Positions 26,145-34,435 of a DNA stretch of 64,000 nt are shown here, piece by piece. The stretch covers positions 301,953 to 365,952 of the forward strand of contig NZ_JACJVJ010000003.1 of the NCBI RefSeq assembly GCF_014237875.1, written 5' to 3'. The notes under the pieces are model-generated. The model did no database searches. It worked only from the letters and a program-made list of their open reading frames with translations, and had not been told where the DNA came from. This DNA is from Parasphingopyxis marina. GTDB taxonomy: Bacteria > Pseudomonadota > Alphaproteobacteria > Sphingomonadales > Sphingomonadaceae. Both the position numbers and the translations under genes were made by a program. Position 1 is the first letter of the stretch. The number at the start of each line of letters is the position of its first letter.

Positions 26145-26792
26145 CTAGGTCGTGCGCTCGCGCAGCGCGGCGGGAAGTCTTTCCCACGCGCGAATGAGCT
26201 CGCCGATCGATGCGGCTTCCATTTTCTTCATCACGCTGCTGCGGTGGAGCTTCACCGTAACCTCGCTGATGCCGAGATCGAAGGCGATCTGCTTGTTGAG
26301 CCTGCCGCGTGCGACATGCCCCAGTACCTCGCGTTCTCGCCGCGTCAGCGTCTCGTAGCGATCGACATGCTGTTTGAGAATTTGGGAATCCGCCCGGCGG
26401 GCAACATCGCGCTCAATTCCGATGGTTACTGCGTCGAGCAGAGATTGATCGCGAAACGGTTTGGTCAGGAAATCGACGGCGCCGGCCTTCATCGCCTGGA
26501 CGGTCATCGGAATGTCGCCATGGCCCGAAAGGAATACGATCGGCTTGGCGTTGCCGGTTGCGACCATATGGTGCTGGAGATCGAGGCCGCTCGATCCCGG
26601 CATGCGGACATCGAGCACGAGGCAGCCGGGCCGTTCCGGAAGGTCCGCTTCCAGCATCTCGCGCGTCGAAGCGAAGCTGGCGGCGTCGAGCCCGACCGAC
26701 AACATGAGTTCCTCAAGCGAGGTGCGGACCTCGTCATCGTCGTCCACGATGACGACGAGCGGCTCTTCGGTCTGGACAGCAGCAATGCTCAT
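26145..26792 (-). CDS. FixJ-type response regulator (receiver + LuxR HTH)
   Basis: A 215-aa two-domain regulator: receiver (VVIVDDDDEVRTSLEELML, phosphoacceptor in LVLDVRMPGSSGLDLQ, FLTKPF) then a LuxR-type helix-turn-helix (LTRREREVLGHVARGRLNKQ, LGISEVTVKLHRSSVMKKM). It belongs to the FixJ/StyR/TodT branch. It is co-oriented with the PAS kinase and lone receiver, and its start overlaps the Rrf2 stop by 4 nt. It is the likely output of the kinase and a candidate regulator of the stress operon. Confidence 0.92.
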   Translation of the reverse strand: MSIAAVQTEEPLVVIVDDDDEVRTSLEELMLSVGLDAASFASTREMLEADLPERPGCLVLDVRMPGSSGLDLQHHMVATGNAKPIVFLSGHGDIPMTVQAMKAGAVDFLTKPFRDQSLLDAVTIGIERDVARRADSQILKQHVDRYETLTRREREVLGHVARGRLNKQIAFDLGISEVTVKLHRSSVMKKMEAASIGELIRAWERLPAALRERTT

Positions 26793-27346
26793 GAGAGATC
26801 CTCCCCGTGCGATGAGAGACGTGCGGATGAAGATGATTTACCGGCGCGACGCAGGACGCGTTCGCCAAGCCAAGCCTTTACGTCGTTTGCGAATTCCGGA
26901 GGCGCCTTGCGGGAAACGGCCTGGGTCAGATCGCGGAGCGACGCCCCGGCGAGTGTTTCGCGCATCGCCTTTTCCGCGCGCAGCATAACCGCATGGACCG
27001 AGCAAACGCCGCGGGTCGCCCAAGTCGGCGGAAGTTCACCGAACGCCGCGCAACGCCCCCTGATCTCCTGACAATCGAACAGCGGCTTCCGACCTTCGAT
27101 GGCGTCGACGATCTGGAGAAAGTTAATGTCTTCCGGTGCCCGCGCAAGTTCGTATCCGCCTCGCACGCCCTCGGACGCTTTCACGATGCCGGCCTTTTCG
27201 AGCTTCGGAAAGATCTTGGCGAGATAGCTGGGCGAGACGCCTTGGAAATCCGCAAGATCGCGGCTGCTCAAGGGGGCGGTTTCAGCATCGACGAGCCAGA
27301 GCAGGCTGTGGATCGCATATTCAACGCTGACCGTTAGATGAGCCAT
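26789..27346 (-). CDS. Rrf2-family transcriptional regulator with candidate Fe-S cysteines
   Basis: A 185-aa Rrf2 protein with an N-terminal winged helix (HLTVSVEYAIHSLLWLVD, SPSYLAKIFPKLEKAGIV, SEGVRGGYELARAP). Three cysteines in the loop (FDCQEIRGRC and RGVC) match the cluster-binding pattern of Rrf2 sensors such as IscR, NsrR or RirA, suggesting a redox, NO or iron signal. ATG at 27346 is chosen because the DNA-binding domain opens there. It is first of the Rrf2-FixJ-receiver-kinase run. Confidence 0.9.
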   Translation of the reverse strand: MAHLTVSVEYAIHSLLWLVDAETAPLSSRDLADFQGVSPSYLAKIFPKLEKAGIVKASEGVRGGYELARAPEDINFLQIVDAIEGRKPLFDCQEIRGRCAAFGELPPTWATRGVCSVHAVMLRAEKAMRETLAGASLRDLTQAVSRKAPPEFANDVKAWLGERVLRRAGKSSSSARLSSHGEDLS

Positions 27347-27663
27347 AACACGGATAATATCACTCCGCGTTTGATTCGCCAATCGAAAAACACGGATCGA
27401 TAGTGTCCGCGATGGATATTCATGCCGCTCCTGGACGCAGGCAGGGCCCAAGCACGCCGTTCGTATTCGGAAGCATAGATCAAAGTACAATTTCGTCGGG
27501 ACCGGCCGGATGCGAGGAAGAGGCGACGAGCCGTGTCAATCGGACGCGGCAGGGATGGTGAACGCACGGGTTTTTCCGATTTCCCCGCGCGGCCGACGAA
27601 TTGGCAGACGAGCACCCAACCTGTCCGGCTCGCATCTACGCCCAGATGGCAGAGGAACAGACG
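27347..27663. promoter_or_regulatory. Divergent control region between the Rrf2 gene and the ThuA-like gene
   Basis: About 317 nt with no gene. Two direct copies of AACACGGAT begin at 27347 and 27389 and flank an AT-rich stretch next to the Rrf2 start, so they could be an autoregulatory site. This is a pattern observation only. Confidence 0.3.
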
Positions 27664-28542
27664 ATGAGCCGCGCCCCGACCAAGATCCTCCTGCAGACCA
27701 CGATCATACCGACGAAGGACGACTGGTCGATCGCCCGGTTCAGCCAGCTTGCGGAACTGCTCGCATCCGAGGTCAATGACAATGGCGAACCTCTCTACGA
27801 AGTGACCGCGCGCGATCGCGATCCACTGGATGCACCGGATGCGGTATTGTCCATGTTGGACGCCAGCGACTTCGACCAACTCTGGCTTTTTGCCGTCGAT
27901 AGCGGCCGGGGTCTGACGTCTTGGGATTGCGAGGCGATTTCGCGCTTTCGGCAAGGGGGAGGCGGGCTGATGGTGACGCGCGACCATATGGATCTGGGAT
28001 CGTCGATCTGCACGCTGGGCGGCGTCGGCGCCGCGCATTTCTTTCACTCGCGCAACCCGCATCCCGATCCGGCCATGCATCGGCGCGACGATCCGTACAC
28101 AAGGAAAATCTCGTGGCCGAACTTCCATTCCGGCGCGAACGGCGACTATCAGACGATCGACCCGGTCTTGCCGGTCCACCCTGTGTTAAGCGACCCGGGT
28201 TCGCCAACCGGCGCCATTCGCCATCTGCCCGCGCACCCGCATGAAGGCGGCGTCCGGGCGCCGGAGGGCAGTGACGCGCGCGTCATCGCAACCGGGCATA
28301 GCATCGCCACCGGTCGTACCTTCAACATCGCCGTGGCGTTTGCGGCTGGTTGGGAAGGGGGGCGTGCGATCGCCCAGAGTACCTTTCACCACTTTGCCGA
28401 CTATAATTGGGATGTTCGTGCCGGCTGCCCCAGCTTCGTCACCGAAGCGCCGGGCGATGGTCTGATCCGTGACTCGCAGGCGATGGCGGACACCCGGCGA
28501 TATGTGCTCAATTTGGCCGGATGGCTTGGCGCAAGGTCGTAA
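27664..28542 (+). CDS. Conserved hypothetical protein, ThuA/glutamine-amidotransferase-like
   Basis: A 292-aa cytoplasmic protein. It opens with a beta strand (TKILLQTTIIPTKDDWSIAR), then DFDQLWLFAVDSG and SRFRQGGGGLMVTRDHMDLG, a layout like class-I amidotransferase/ThuA folds, though no catalytic Cys triad was identified. GAGGAAC precedes the ATG at 27664; an ATG at 27646 is an alternative. It is divergent from the Rrf2 gene. The function is unknown and the fold assignment is tentative. Confidence 0.75.
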   Translation: MSRAPTKILLQTTIIPTKDDWSIARFSQLAELLASEVNDNGEPLYEVTARDRDPLDAPDAVLSMLDASDFDQLWLFAVDSGRGLTSWDCEAISRFRQGGGGLMVTRDHMDLGSSICTLGGVGAAHFFHSRNPHPDPAMHRRDDPYTRKISWPNFHSGANGDYQTIDPVLPVHPVLSDPGSPTGAIRHLPAHPHEGGVRAPEGSDARVIATGHSIATGRTFNIAVAFAAGWEGGRAIAQSTFHHFADYNWDVRAGCPSFVTEAPGDGLIRDSQAMADTRRYVLNLAGWLGARS

Positions 28543-28582
28543 GAGCCTGCGTGCAGGATGGGCCGGTTCCTCCGGGCGCTCT

Positions 28583-29113
28583 CTAAGCCGGGGCAATTTC
28601 CTTTCGACCATCCGCGAGCACCGACGCGGTTATCGAACTCGGCAAAGGCAGGGGCTTTTCGATCTTCGCGACGAGCGGAAGGATGATCAGGAAGCGTGCA
28701 AAATAATAAGCGGCCGCGATTTGCGAGATCAGCAGATAGGGTTGCTCGGCAGGTGCTCCGCCACAATAGCCCAGAACCAGAACGCAGGGAGCCAGCCCGA
28801 ACCAGTAGATTTTCCGGAATAGCGGCCGGAACCGGCCCGAACGAACCGGAGACTTGTCCAGCCAGGGCAGGAAGAACAGCAGCAGGATCGAGCCGAACAT
28901 CGCCAGCACGCCCCACAGCTTCGCTGGCAGGATGAAGTCCACCGTGAAGGTGCGCAGGATCGCGTAGAACGGCCAGAAATAATTGAGGTTGCGCGGCACC
29001 GGGTATCCCGCGCCGGTGGCGCCGAAGACGAAGCGGGGCAGCGGCAGCTTGTCGTCGAGCCAGCGCGCGAGCGGATTTTTGGGCTCATACGGCGTGGCCC
29101 ATGGAAAGCTCAT
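28583..29113 (-). pseudogene. Internally deleted cytochrome b (bc1 complex) remnant
   Basis: A 176-aa in-frame ORF. Residues 1-47 match the cytochrome b N-terminus ([32 protein letters not shown]) and residues 48 onward match the C-terminal domain ([41 protein letters not shown]). Some 250 or more residues between them are missing, including the helices that carry the haem-ligand histidines. It therefore cannot be a working cytochrome b. The frame is intact and its ATG overlaps the stop of the upstream gene, so a shortened membrane protein may still be made. Confidence 0.85.
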
Positions 29114-29550
29114 GATTTCATCTTCCGCTCGCAAGCCATAACGCCAATTTGTCCGCACCGAGTCCGAGGGGCAGGCCAAGGGGCGACGCTCCCGCCGGAA
29201 ATAAACCACCCGGACGATTGTTTGCGGAGATGCAGGTCGCATCGTACAGGATTGGCCTCGGCGCTCGTCCGGCGATAAAGTAGCGCCCTTGCTTCGGTGC
29301 CCTGCTGCTCGATCTTCAAGACACGATATTGCGGCGAAACAGGGGGATTTCCGGGCTGTCGTTCCGACCAAAGCGCTCCGGCCCCGCCGCCGCGCGACAC
29401 CCATGAGACGCTGCCGTCCCCGTACAGCACAAGCACTGCCTGATCCGGGACATTGAGCGTATCCATGCCCTCGATGTCATATGCGCTACCCAGGTCGAAG
29501 GCCGCCGCGATGCAGTCTTCTATACCGGGATCGATGCACTGGTTCCGCAT
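29110..29550 (-). CDS. Hypothetical protein coupled to the cytochrome b remnant
   Basis: A 146-aa protein with no family recognised. It contains IPGIEDC-like N-terminal acidic text ([16 protein letters not shown]), the segment [20 protein letters not shown] and a basic C-terminus with two Cys. GAGG precedes the ATG at 29550. Its TGA overlaps the ATG of the next gene (ATGA), and it follows the SDR gene by 36 nt, so it may be part of one transcript. Confidence 0.55.
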   Translation of the reverse strand: MRNQCIDPGIEDCIAAAFDLGSAYDIEGMDTLNVPDQAVLVLYGDGSVSWVSRGGGAGALWSERQPGNPPVSPQYRVLKIEQQGTEARALLYRRTSAEANPVRCDLHLRKQSSGWFISGGSVAPWPAPRTRCGQIGVMACERKMKS

Positions 29551-29586
29551 GACCAACCTCTTCGATTAGCAGGGGATCGGAATCCT

Positions 29587-30336
29587 TCAGAGAAGCACCA
29601 TGCCGCCATCGACGCGCAGGTTGATCCCGTTGACGAAGCTGCCGGCATCGGACGCCAGAAAGAGCGCCGCGCGCGCGAGTTCGTCGGGCTGGCCCAACCG
29701 GCCGAGCGGAATCGCGGCGGCCATCGCTTCGGCGAAAGATCCGCGCTGCTCCGGCGGAACGCCGAGCTTGTCGAGGATCGCCGTGTCCGTCGGGCCCGGG
29801 CTGAGCATGTTGACCCGGATCCGGCGCTCGCGCAGCTCGATCGCCCAGCTGCGGGCGAACGCGCAGATCGCCGCCTTGGTGCCGGCATAGACGGCGTGGC
29901 CGTCGAGCACCTTTTCGCTTGCGATCGAGCCGGTAAGCACGATCGCGCCGCCGTCGCGCATGACCGGAACGATTTTCTGCACACCGAAAAATGTGCCGCG
30001 GGCATTTACTGAGAATTGGGCATCATATTCCGCCTCCGACACCTCTGCGGAGTGCCGGATGGTGTTGACGCCAGCATTGGCCATATAGATGTCGAGCCCG
30101 CCGAAGCGGCGCGCGATCTCGTCCGCAACCTCGGTGTGATGGCCGGGATCCGCCACGTTGCCGGTCAGGCCCAGGGCGCTGGCTCCGATCTCCCGGACGG
30201 CGTCGTCCACCAATTGGGCGCGCCGGCCCGAGATGACGATTTGTGCGCCCTCGGCGGCGAAAACCTTGGCCATAGACAGCCCGATCCCGCTGCTTCCGCC
30301 CGTGATCAGGGCGGTCTTGCCGATGAGAAGTCCCAT
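29587..30336 (-). CDS. Short-chain dehydrogenase/reductase
   Basis: A 249-aa classical SDR oxidoreductase. It shows ALITGGSSGIGLSMAKVFAA (cofactor binding), ANAGVN, the catalytic Ser in VLTGSIASE, YAGTK (Tyr-x3-Lys) and NMLSPGPTDT, with a typical C-terminus INLRVDGGM. The second position after the first strand (SGRRAQ) suggests NADP(H). The substrate is not evident. Confidence 0.95.
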   Translation of the reverse strand: MGLLIGKTALITGGSSGIGLSMAKVFAAEGAQIVISGRRAQLVDDAVREIGASALGLTGNVADPGHHTEVADEIARRFGGLDIYMANAGVNTIRHSAEVSEAEYDAQFSVNARGTFFGVQKIVPVMRDGGAIVLTGSIASEKVLDGHAVYAGTKAAICAFARSWAIELRERRIRVNMLSPGPTDTAILDKLGVPPEQRGSFAEAMAAAIPLGRLGQPDELARAALFLASDAGSFVNGINLRVDGGMVLL

Positions 30337-30664
30337 TTTCAGATCCTTTCAATTTGAAATGATCTGAAAGATAGCGAAGCACAAAGGTCGGATAAGCTAT
30401 GCCCTGGTAGAGATTAGCATGACGGAAAGGCTGAGGTCTCCTGCATCGTCAACGCATAGCTCTGCCGAACTTTTAATCAAAAATCCCAATTATCGGGATT
30501 CCACGGTGCATCGAACGTCGCAACTTGGGCCGATTGCGGACTGTCAGCTCATAGACGACGCGCTCGGTGAAGCTGACAGTCAGCTCACGACCCAGTTCCG
30601 GACGTTGTCGACTAACAGCATCACAGTTATTCTTGCTTTCCGGAATGTGGGAAGGATGATTGTA
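30337..30664. other. Intergenic region with a short inverted repeat
   Basis: No gene is supported over about 328 nt. An 11-bp perfect inverted repeat has arms at 30539-30549 and 30571-30581 (GACTGTCAGCT / AGCTGACAGTC) and a 21-nt loop. Its right arm runs into a dispersed repeat at 30576-30612. Confidence 0.5.
30576..30612. repeat. Dispersed short repeat, copy 1
   Basis: The stretch around CAGCTCACGACCCAG and TCCGGACG resembles a second copy at 31184-31222 (GCTTCCCACCCAG, GCGGACG). Short elements of this shape (GCTNNCNACCCA...GCGGACNTT) recur in intergenic DNA of sphingomonad genomes, from general memory. No function is known. Confidence 0.45.
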
Positions 30665-31171
30665 GTGAAAGAACTACCGCGTTACATAATACCGATTGGC
30701 ATCGGTCTCCTGACTTTTGCAGCGTTGCGCTACTTGTTTCCATCACCGCCAGCGCCAGAAACCGCTCACTTAAATTGCTCCTTCGCAGTGCCCGAGCAGT
30801 CAGCGTCGGTTACTATTCCCTATTCGCAGGACAGAATTGGCAGGATCGACTATGAGGCCGATCTGACTGGCAAGTATGTCGATGGCGATGTAATCCTTTG
30901 GCACGCTGATGGTTTAGCGACCTATCAAGGTGGATCGCAAAATCTGGCAGGTGCGATTTTTTTAAGGCACACTAACGCTGTTCGCGGTCTTGGACTATAT
31001 CGTGATCGTTATCCGCACCAGCCGGATGATTTGCGTATCTCAACGCTGAACGAAAATGGCAATCTAGACTGGGACGAAGATTCAGCATTCGTCTACTTCG
31101 AGAATGCACCGGACAAGATGGCTCACCAATTCGATTACAGTTGCACCGTCAGCCAAACTCAGAGCCACTAA
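30665..31171 (+). CDS. Hypothetical membrane-anchored protein
   Basis: A 168-aa protein with one N-terminal TM helix (YIIPIGIGLLTFAALRYLF) followed by an extracytoplasmic domain (NCSFAVPEQSASVTIPYS, GNLDWDEDSAFVYFE). It resembles no family I recognise. GTG at 30665 is chosen because GGAAGGA lies 8 nt upstream; starts from 30419 would read through the dispersed repeat. It is convergent with the recombinase gene and looks lower in GC than the flanks. Confidence 0.6.
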   Translation: MKELPRYIIPIGIGLLTFAALRYLFPSPPAPETAHLNCSFAVPEQSASVTIPYSQDRIGRIDYEADLTGKYVDGDVILWHADGLATYQGGSQNLAGAIFLRHTNAVRGLGLYRDRYPHQPDDLRISTLNENGNLDWDEDSAFVYFENAPDKMAHQFDYSCTVSQTQSH

Positions 31172-31183
31172 CTAAAAAGTTTC

Positions 31184-31237
31184 GATGTCTGCTTCCCACC
31201 CAGTAGCGGACGCCAGTCAGCTGCCGACCGGCGTCCG
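31184..31237. repeat. Dispersed short repeat, copy 2, with a hairpin
   Basis: 31184-31222 matches the copy near 30.6 kb. It overlaps a hairpin with 8-bp arms CGGACGCC (31207-31214) and GGCGTCCG (31230-31237). The element sits between two convergent genes and could end transcription, although no T-run follows. Confidence 0.45.
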
Positions 31238-31244
31238 TGAGCAG

Positions 31245-31877
31245 TCAGATTTCAGTCTTCTCCGCCAAGGTGAGCGCGTCCTCGATATCGACGCCGAGAT
31301 AGCGAACCGTGTTCTCGATCTTAGTGTGGCCGAGCAAAATTTGGATCGCTCGGATATTGCCAGTCGCCTTGTAGATGATCGAGGCTTTCGTTCTGCGAAG
31401 CGAATGCGTTCCATACTCTTCCGGACGCAGGCCGATAGCCTCAACCCACTCATCGACGAGCCGAGCATACTGCCTCGTGCTTAAGTGTCGTGAATGATCC
31501 ACTCGGCTTGGAAACACATAGTCTTCCACTGAGCCGCCGCGCCGTTCTAACCAAGCAAATAGGCTAGCCCTCGCGTCTGATGCGATTTCGAATTGGACGG
31601 GGCGACCGGTTTTGCGCTGAGTGATAGCCGCACGCTTTCGAACTTCCGGTCCAGAAACAAGATCTCCGATTTTAAGTTCGACGAGATCGCAGCCGCGCAA
31701 TTTGCTGTCGATGGCAAGATCGAACAATGCGCGATCTCGAATCCGCTTCTCACGATCGAGGAAGAACCGGATCGCCCAAATCTGTTTCTGATTGAACGGC
31801 CGTTTGGGGCCAATCTTCGCGCCGAAGTTCCAAGGCACACGGCTTTGGGCTGCCGGATCGAATTGTGAATAGGTCAT
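31245..31877 (-). CDS. Compact tyrosine recombinase (catalytic domain only)
   Basis: A 210-aa phage-integrase-family protein that consists almost only of the catalytic domain and lacks an N-terminal core-binding domain. Active-site residues are Arg61 (KLRGCDL), Lys89, His158-Arg161 (HSLRRTK), His184 (LLGHT) and Tyr193 (VRYLG). ATG at 31877 gives the best spacing (7 nt) to AAGGAG; ATG at 31883 would be only about 1 nt from it. It lies downstream of the darTG-tcmP block on the same strand, suggesting mobile-element origin. Confidence 0.88.
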   Translation of the reverse strand: MTYSQFDPAAQSRVPWNFGAKIGPKRPFNQKQIWAIRFFLDREKRIRDRALFDLAIDSKLRGCDLVELKIGDLVSGPEVRKRAAITQRKTGRPVQFEIASDARASLFAWLERRGGSVEDYVFPSRVDHSRHLSTRQYARLVDEWVEAIGLRPEEYGTHSLRRTKASIIYKATGNIRAIQILLGHTKIENTVRYLGVDIEDALTLAEKTEI

Positions 31878-31886
31878 CTTCATTCT

Positions 31887-31907
31887 CCTTGGCCGGAATG
31901 GCCAAGG
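31887..31907 (-). promoter_or_regulatory. Hairpin overlapping the recombinase ribosome-binding site
   Basis: A perfect 8-bp stem CCTTGGCC/GGCCAAGG with a 5-nt loop. On the minus strand the 3' arm ends in AAGG of the Shine-Dalgarno AAGGAG, so the stem can hide the ribosome site of the recombinase. Confidence 0.5.
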
Positions 31908-32093
31908 AAAGTCTCGGTATCTTCAGTTAAAGAATTTTTGGGCCGCAAGGGGACGGTCCGAAATTCGCTGGACGAGGCCTTTTCCGGACATTCGGGGTCT
32001 GCGTTGAAGTTAGAAACGGAATGCGGGCTCCAACTTGACCGCCAGTGGTATTGAGGGAGGTCGAGTCCGAGATAGAGGGGCAAATAAAGATAT

Positions 32094-33029
32094 CTAAGGC
32101 ATCCAAACATTTCCGGTTATTGACTGGAGTTTTAACAGACCCGCTTTGTAGGTGCCGGCGCCTTCTGGCTTCTCAATCAGTATGATCGCCCGTTGTAGAC
32201 TTGCTCGGTTGCAGGCCAGCCAGTGGCCGATCAGGCGAGCCTTGGGTGAGGCAACTTGCGGCAGCAGCGAGATGATACCTTTTCCAGGTCCGAAACCGTG
32301 CAATTTCATAGCACTCAATATTTCGCAAAGAGCGCCAGCGGCGACGTCGGCGATGGCAGCAAGGTCCTCAAGGGCGAGCGTCCCGTCATCGCTCTGGGTC
32401 GTGCCAACGCGAATATGCCCGAGGTTGTGGGCCAAACTGTTTCCTAGGACGCGCGAAAAGAGTTCCGTTAGCTGCGTTAGCTGCGTCGCGTTAGAGGCGA
32501 CCTCGTCCTGATCGGTGATGATCATAACGTCTTGGCCCGGTCGGGACATGGCGGCTGCTAACATGCCGCCGAGATGCGTGACGCGAAGCAAATGCTCGTG
32601 GACAGTGGGCTTCCACAGTTGCAGTGCCTCTTCGGCTTCGTTCCCGATATCTTCGAGCATAGGCCCAAATCCGCAGGGTATGACGACTATAGTCAGCGCC
32701 CCAACGAGCTGGTCGGCCAATTGCAGAAATTCGGGCAAGGCTTGTTGTCGCATTCGGTCATTGAGATTCTTGTATGCCATACGCCGGCGGCGAAGAGAGG
32801 ATCTGCGAAACTCGCGCTGCAAGGTCAGCCATAGCGGGTTCTGATCGATATCAACCGAAAGAAAAGCATAGCTGGTGAAAGCGGAGCCGGCATGCGTTCC
32901 GCTGAAATCCGAGACCACAAGTAGCTGTTGGCCTCTCGCACCACCGGGAAACCCTCCCGCGAACCGTTTCGCCAGAAGATCCCCTATCACCTGGGAGAGC
33001 GTTCGTCTCGTTTCTGGACGGCCAGGCAA
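32094..33029 (-). CDS. Unknown protein of the DarTG-TcmP block, possible RNase H-like fold
   Basis: A 311-aa protein not assigned to a named family by eye. Three acidic positions resemble the order seen in DUF3800/RNase H-like nucleases: VVSDFSG (Asp41), VMIITDQDE (Asp173) and AAIADVAAGAL (Asp228, recalling the ADlvagal helix). It also has an Arg-rich run (RRSSLRRRR) near residue 80. It starts with TTG only 8 nt after the tcmP stop, so it is co-transcribed. The nuclease idea is an inference from motif order. Confidence 0.7.
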   Translation of the reverse strand: MPGRPETRRTLSQVIGDLLAKRFAGGFPGGARGQQLLVVSDFSGTHAGSAFTSYAFLSVDIDQNPLWLTLQREFRRSSLRRRRMAYKNLNDRMRQQALPEFLQLADQLVGALTIVVIPCGFGPMLEDIGNEAEEALQLWKPTVHEHLLRVTHLGGMLAAAMSRPGQDVMIITDQDEVASNATQLTQLTELFSRVLGNSLAHNLGHIRVGTTQSDDGTLALEDLAAIADVAAGALCEILSAMKLHGFGPGKGIISLLPQVASPKARLIGHWLACNRASLQRAIILIEKPEGAGTYKAGLLKLQSITGNVWMP

Positions 33030-33037
33030 TTGCGGGC

Positions 33038-34315
33038 TCAGTTTTTTCTTGCCCCAGTCGATCGAAGAAAGGAGCTCTGGACAGGAACTCTAACAATGTC
33101 CTTGGGCGACAGGTTCACTGCACGCGGTCGAAGTTTGCCGTCCGGTGTGAATATCTCGACCTCGCGGAGATCGTCGCGCAATCGCGTCACCGCCTCCGCG
33201 ACCAACCTCATAGTCAGGGGTGTCTCGTTACAGCGAGCTGTAAACAAGCTCTCTATCGTAACCGGTTCGCCCAGCCTGGTTGCATCGTCGTAGAACAGAC
33301 CCGGGAGTTGTTCGATCGCGGTATTGAGGGAGTCCGTTCTCGCGTCCGATCCGAAATCAAACTCGAAGCGAGCCTGGTTGTGATCGATGGTTGGATCAAA
33401 TCCGAGGGCGTTGAAACCTGACTTACCGGGATGAACGAACGTATTCTGCAGCGCCCAGTGAAGTTGCGCCATTTCGTCTCGCGCGCGGCTGTGCTTCGAC
33501 AGATGCACCAGCCAGTACGAGCGGTGGCTGTCGGGAGAGCGGATAAAGAATGGAGTGTAATAATCACCACCGGTATTCTTGAGGATGTGCCTGTAGAGAA
33601 AGCCTTGAATGACGGCGCGCTGGCCCGCCTCCGTCTTCATGGCGGCCAAGGCCTCTCCCAGCGACGCATCCAGCTCGATCGCCTGACCGCTCTTCATTCG
33701 CGCTGTTTCTGCGGTGAGATAGTCGATTAGGCTATCTACCGAGAATGTGATGATCACCTCAGGGTTCTTGAGCTCTGAGAAAATGCGCCGGATTGTCTGG
33801 AATGAGATTGCGCTCCATCCGTACTGGTCCAGGAAGAAGAGCGCACGATGGCTGGAGCCTTTTGCACGGATAGCCGTGATGATTGCGTCGGCGCGATTTT
33901 CGAAGGCGTCAGTCGCAAGGTGGATAGAGCGCTCGATTTCATCGGCGAACTCTGATTGGGCAAGCTGATCGCGAAGAAATTCGATGTGCGCCCGCTTTCG
34001 ATCGATGAAGAAATAGTCGGCGTGCACAGTGAAGCCGTGCTTGCGCGCCATCGCCAGCTTGGCTTCGGCTGCTCGTACGGCGCGCACGAGCAGGATAGGT
34101 GATCCCGGAACCATGCGATCTTCGAAACTGTAGAGGCCGCCACCGCAAAAACCGTCCACGATCGTCAGGTTCAATTCGCGCTTTGCTAGCGTCGGCGAAA
34201 GGATTTCGATGTATCGCTCGGTGTAGCGTTCGAACACGTGATGCTTGGCCAAGCTGTGCGCCCCCAACACCGGGGGTGTCGCGCCGAGCTCCCAACCATA
34301 GTGCTTTCTTGCCAT
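33038..34315 (-). CDS. tcmP: Three-Cys-motif partner protein TcmP
   Basis: A 425-aa protein. It opens GWELGATPPVLGAHSLAKHH and has LTIVDGFCGGGLYSF, matching the D-x-F-x-G-x-G signature of TcmP family proteins, a Rossmann methyltransferase-like fold. ALFFLDQYGWSAI and IITFSVDSLIDYL are further family-like segments. TcmP proteins are known as neighbours of proteins with a Cys-rich (DUF5131/Gp37-Gp68) motif, as here. The family has no established biochemical role. Confidence 0.85.
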   Translation of the reverse strand: MARKHYGWELGATPPVLGAHSLAKHHVFERYTERYIEILSPTLAKRELNLTIVDGFCGGGLYSFEDRMVPGSPILLVRAVRAAEAKLAMARKHGFTVHADYFFIDRKRAHIEFLRDQLAQSEFADEIERSIHLATDAFENRADAIITAIRAKGSSHRALFFLDQYGWSAISFQTIRRIFSELKNPEVIITFSVDSLIDYLTAETARMKSGQAIELDASLGEALAAMKTEAGQRAVIQGFLYRHILKNTGGDYYTPFFIRSPDSHRSYWLVHLSKHSRARDEMAQLHWALQNTFVHPGKSGFNALGFDPTIDHNQARFEFDFGSDARTDSLNTAIEQLPGLFYDDATRLGEPVTIESLFTARCNETPLTMRLVAEAVTRLRDDLREVEIFTPDGKLRPRAVNLSPKDIVRVPVQSSFLRSTGARKN

Positions 34316-34435
34316 GCATCCTCGTCAGACAATTCCGCTAGAAATACTCGCCAAACGTTCCTGGATATAATTGGACAATAGAGCGAGGCCGCCAGTGTTA
34401 GCAGATAGACCTTCGTAGCTTAAGATACGAGGGGT

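Noticed and set aside
34256..34290. Local inverted repeat within tcmP
   Set aside because: It lies inside the coding N-terminus of a well-supported gene and is short; no sign of function.
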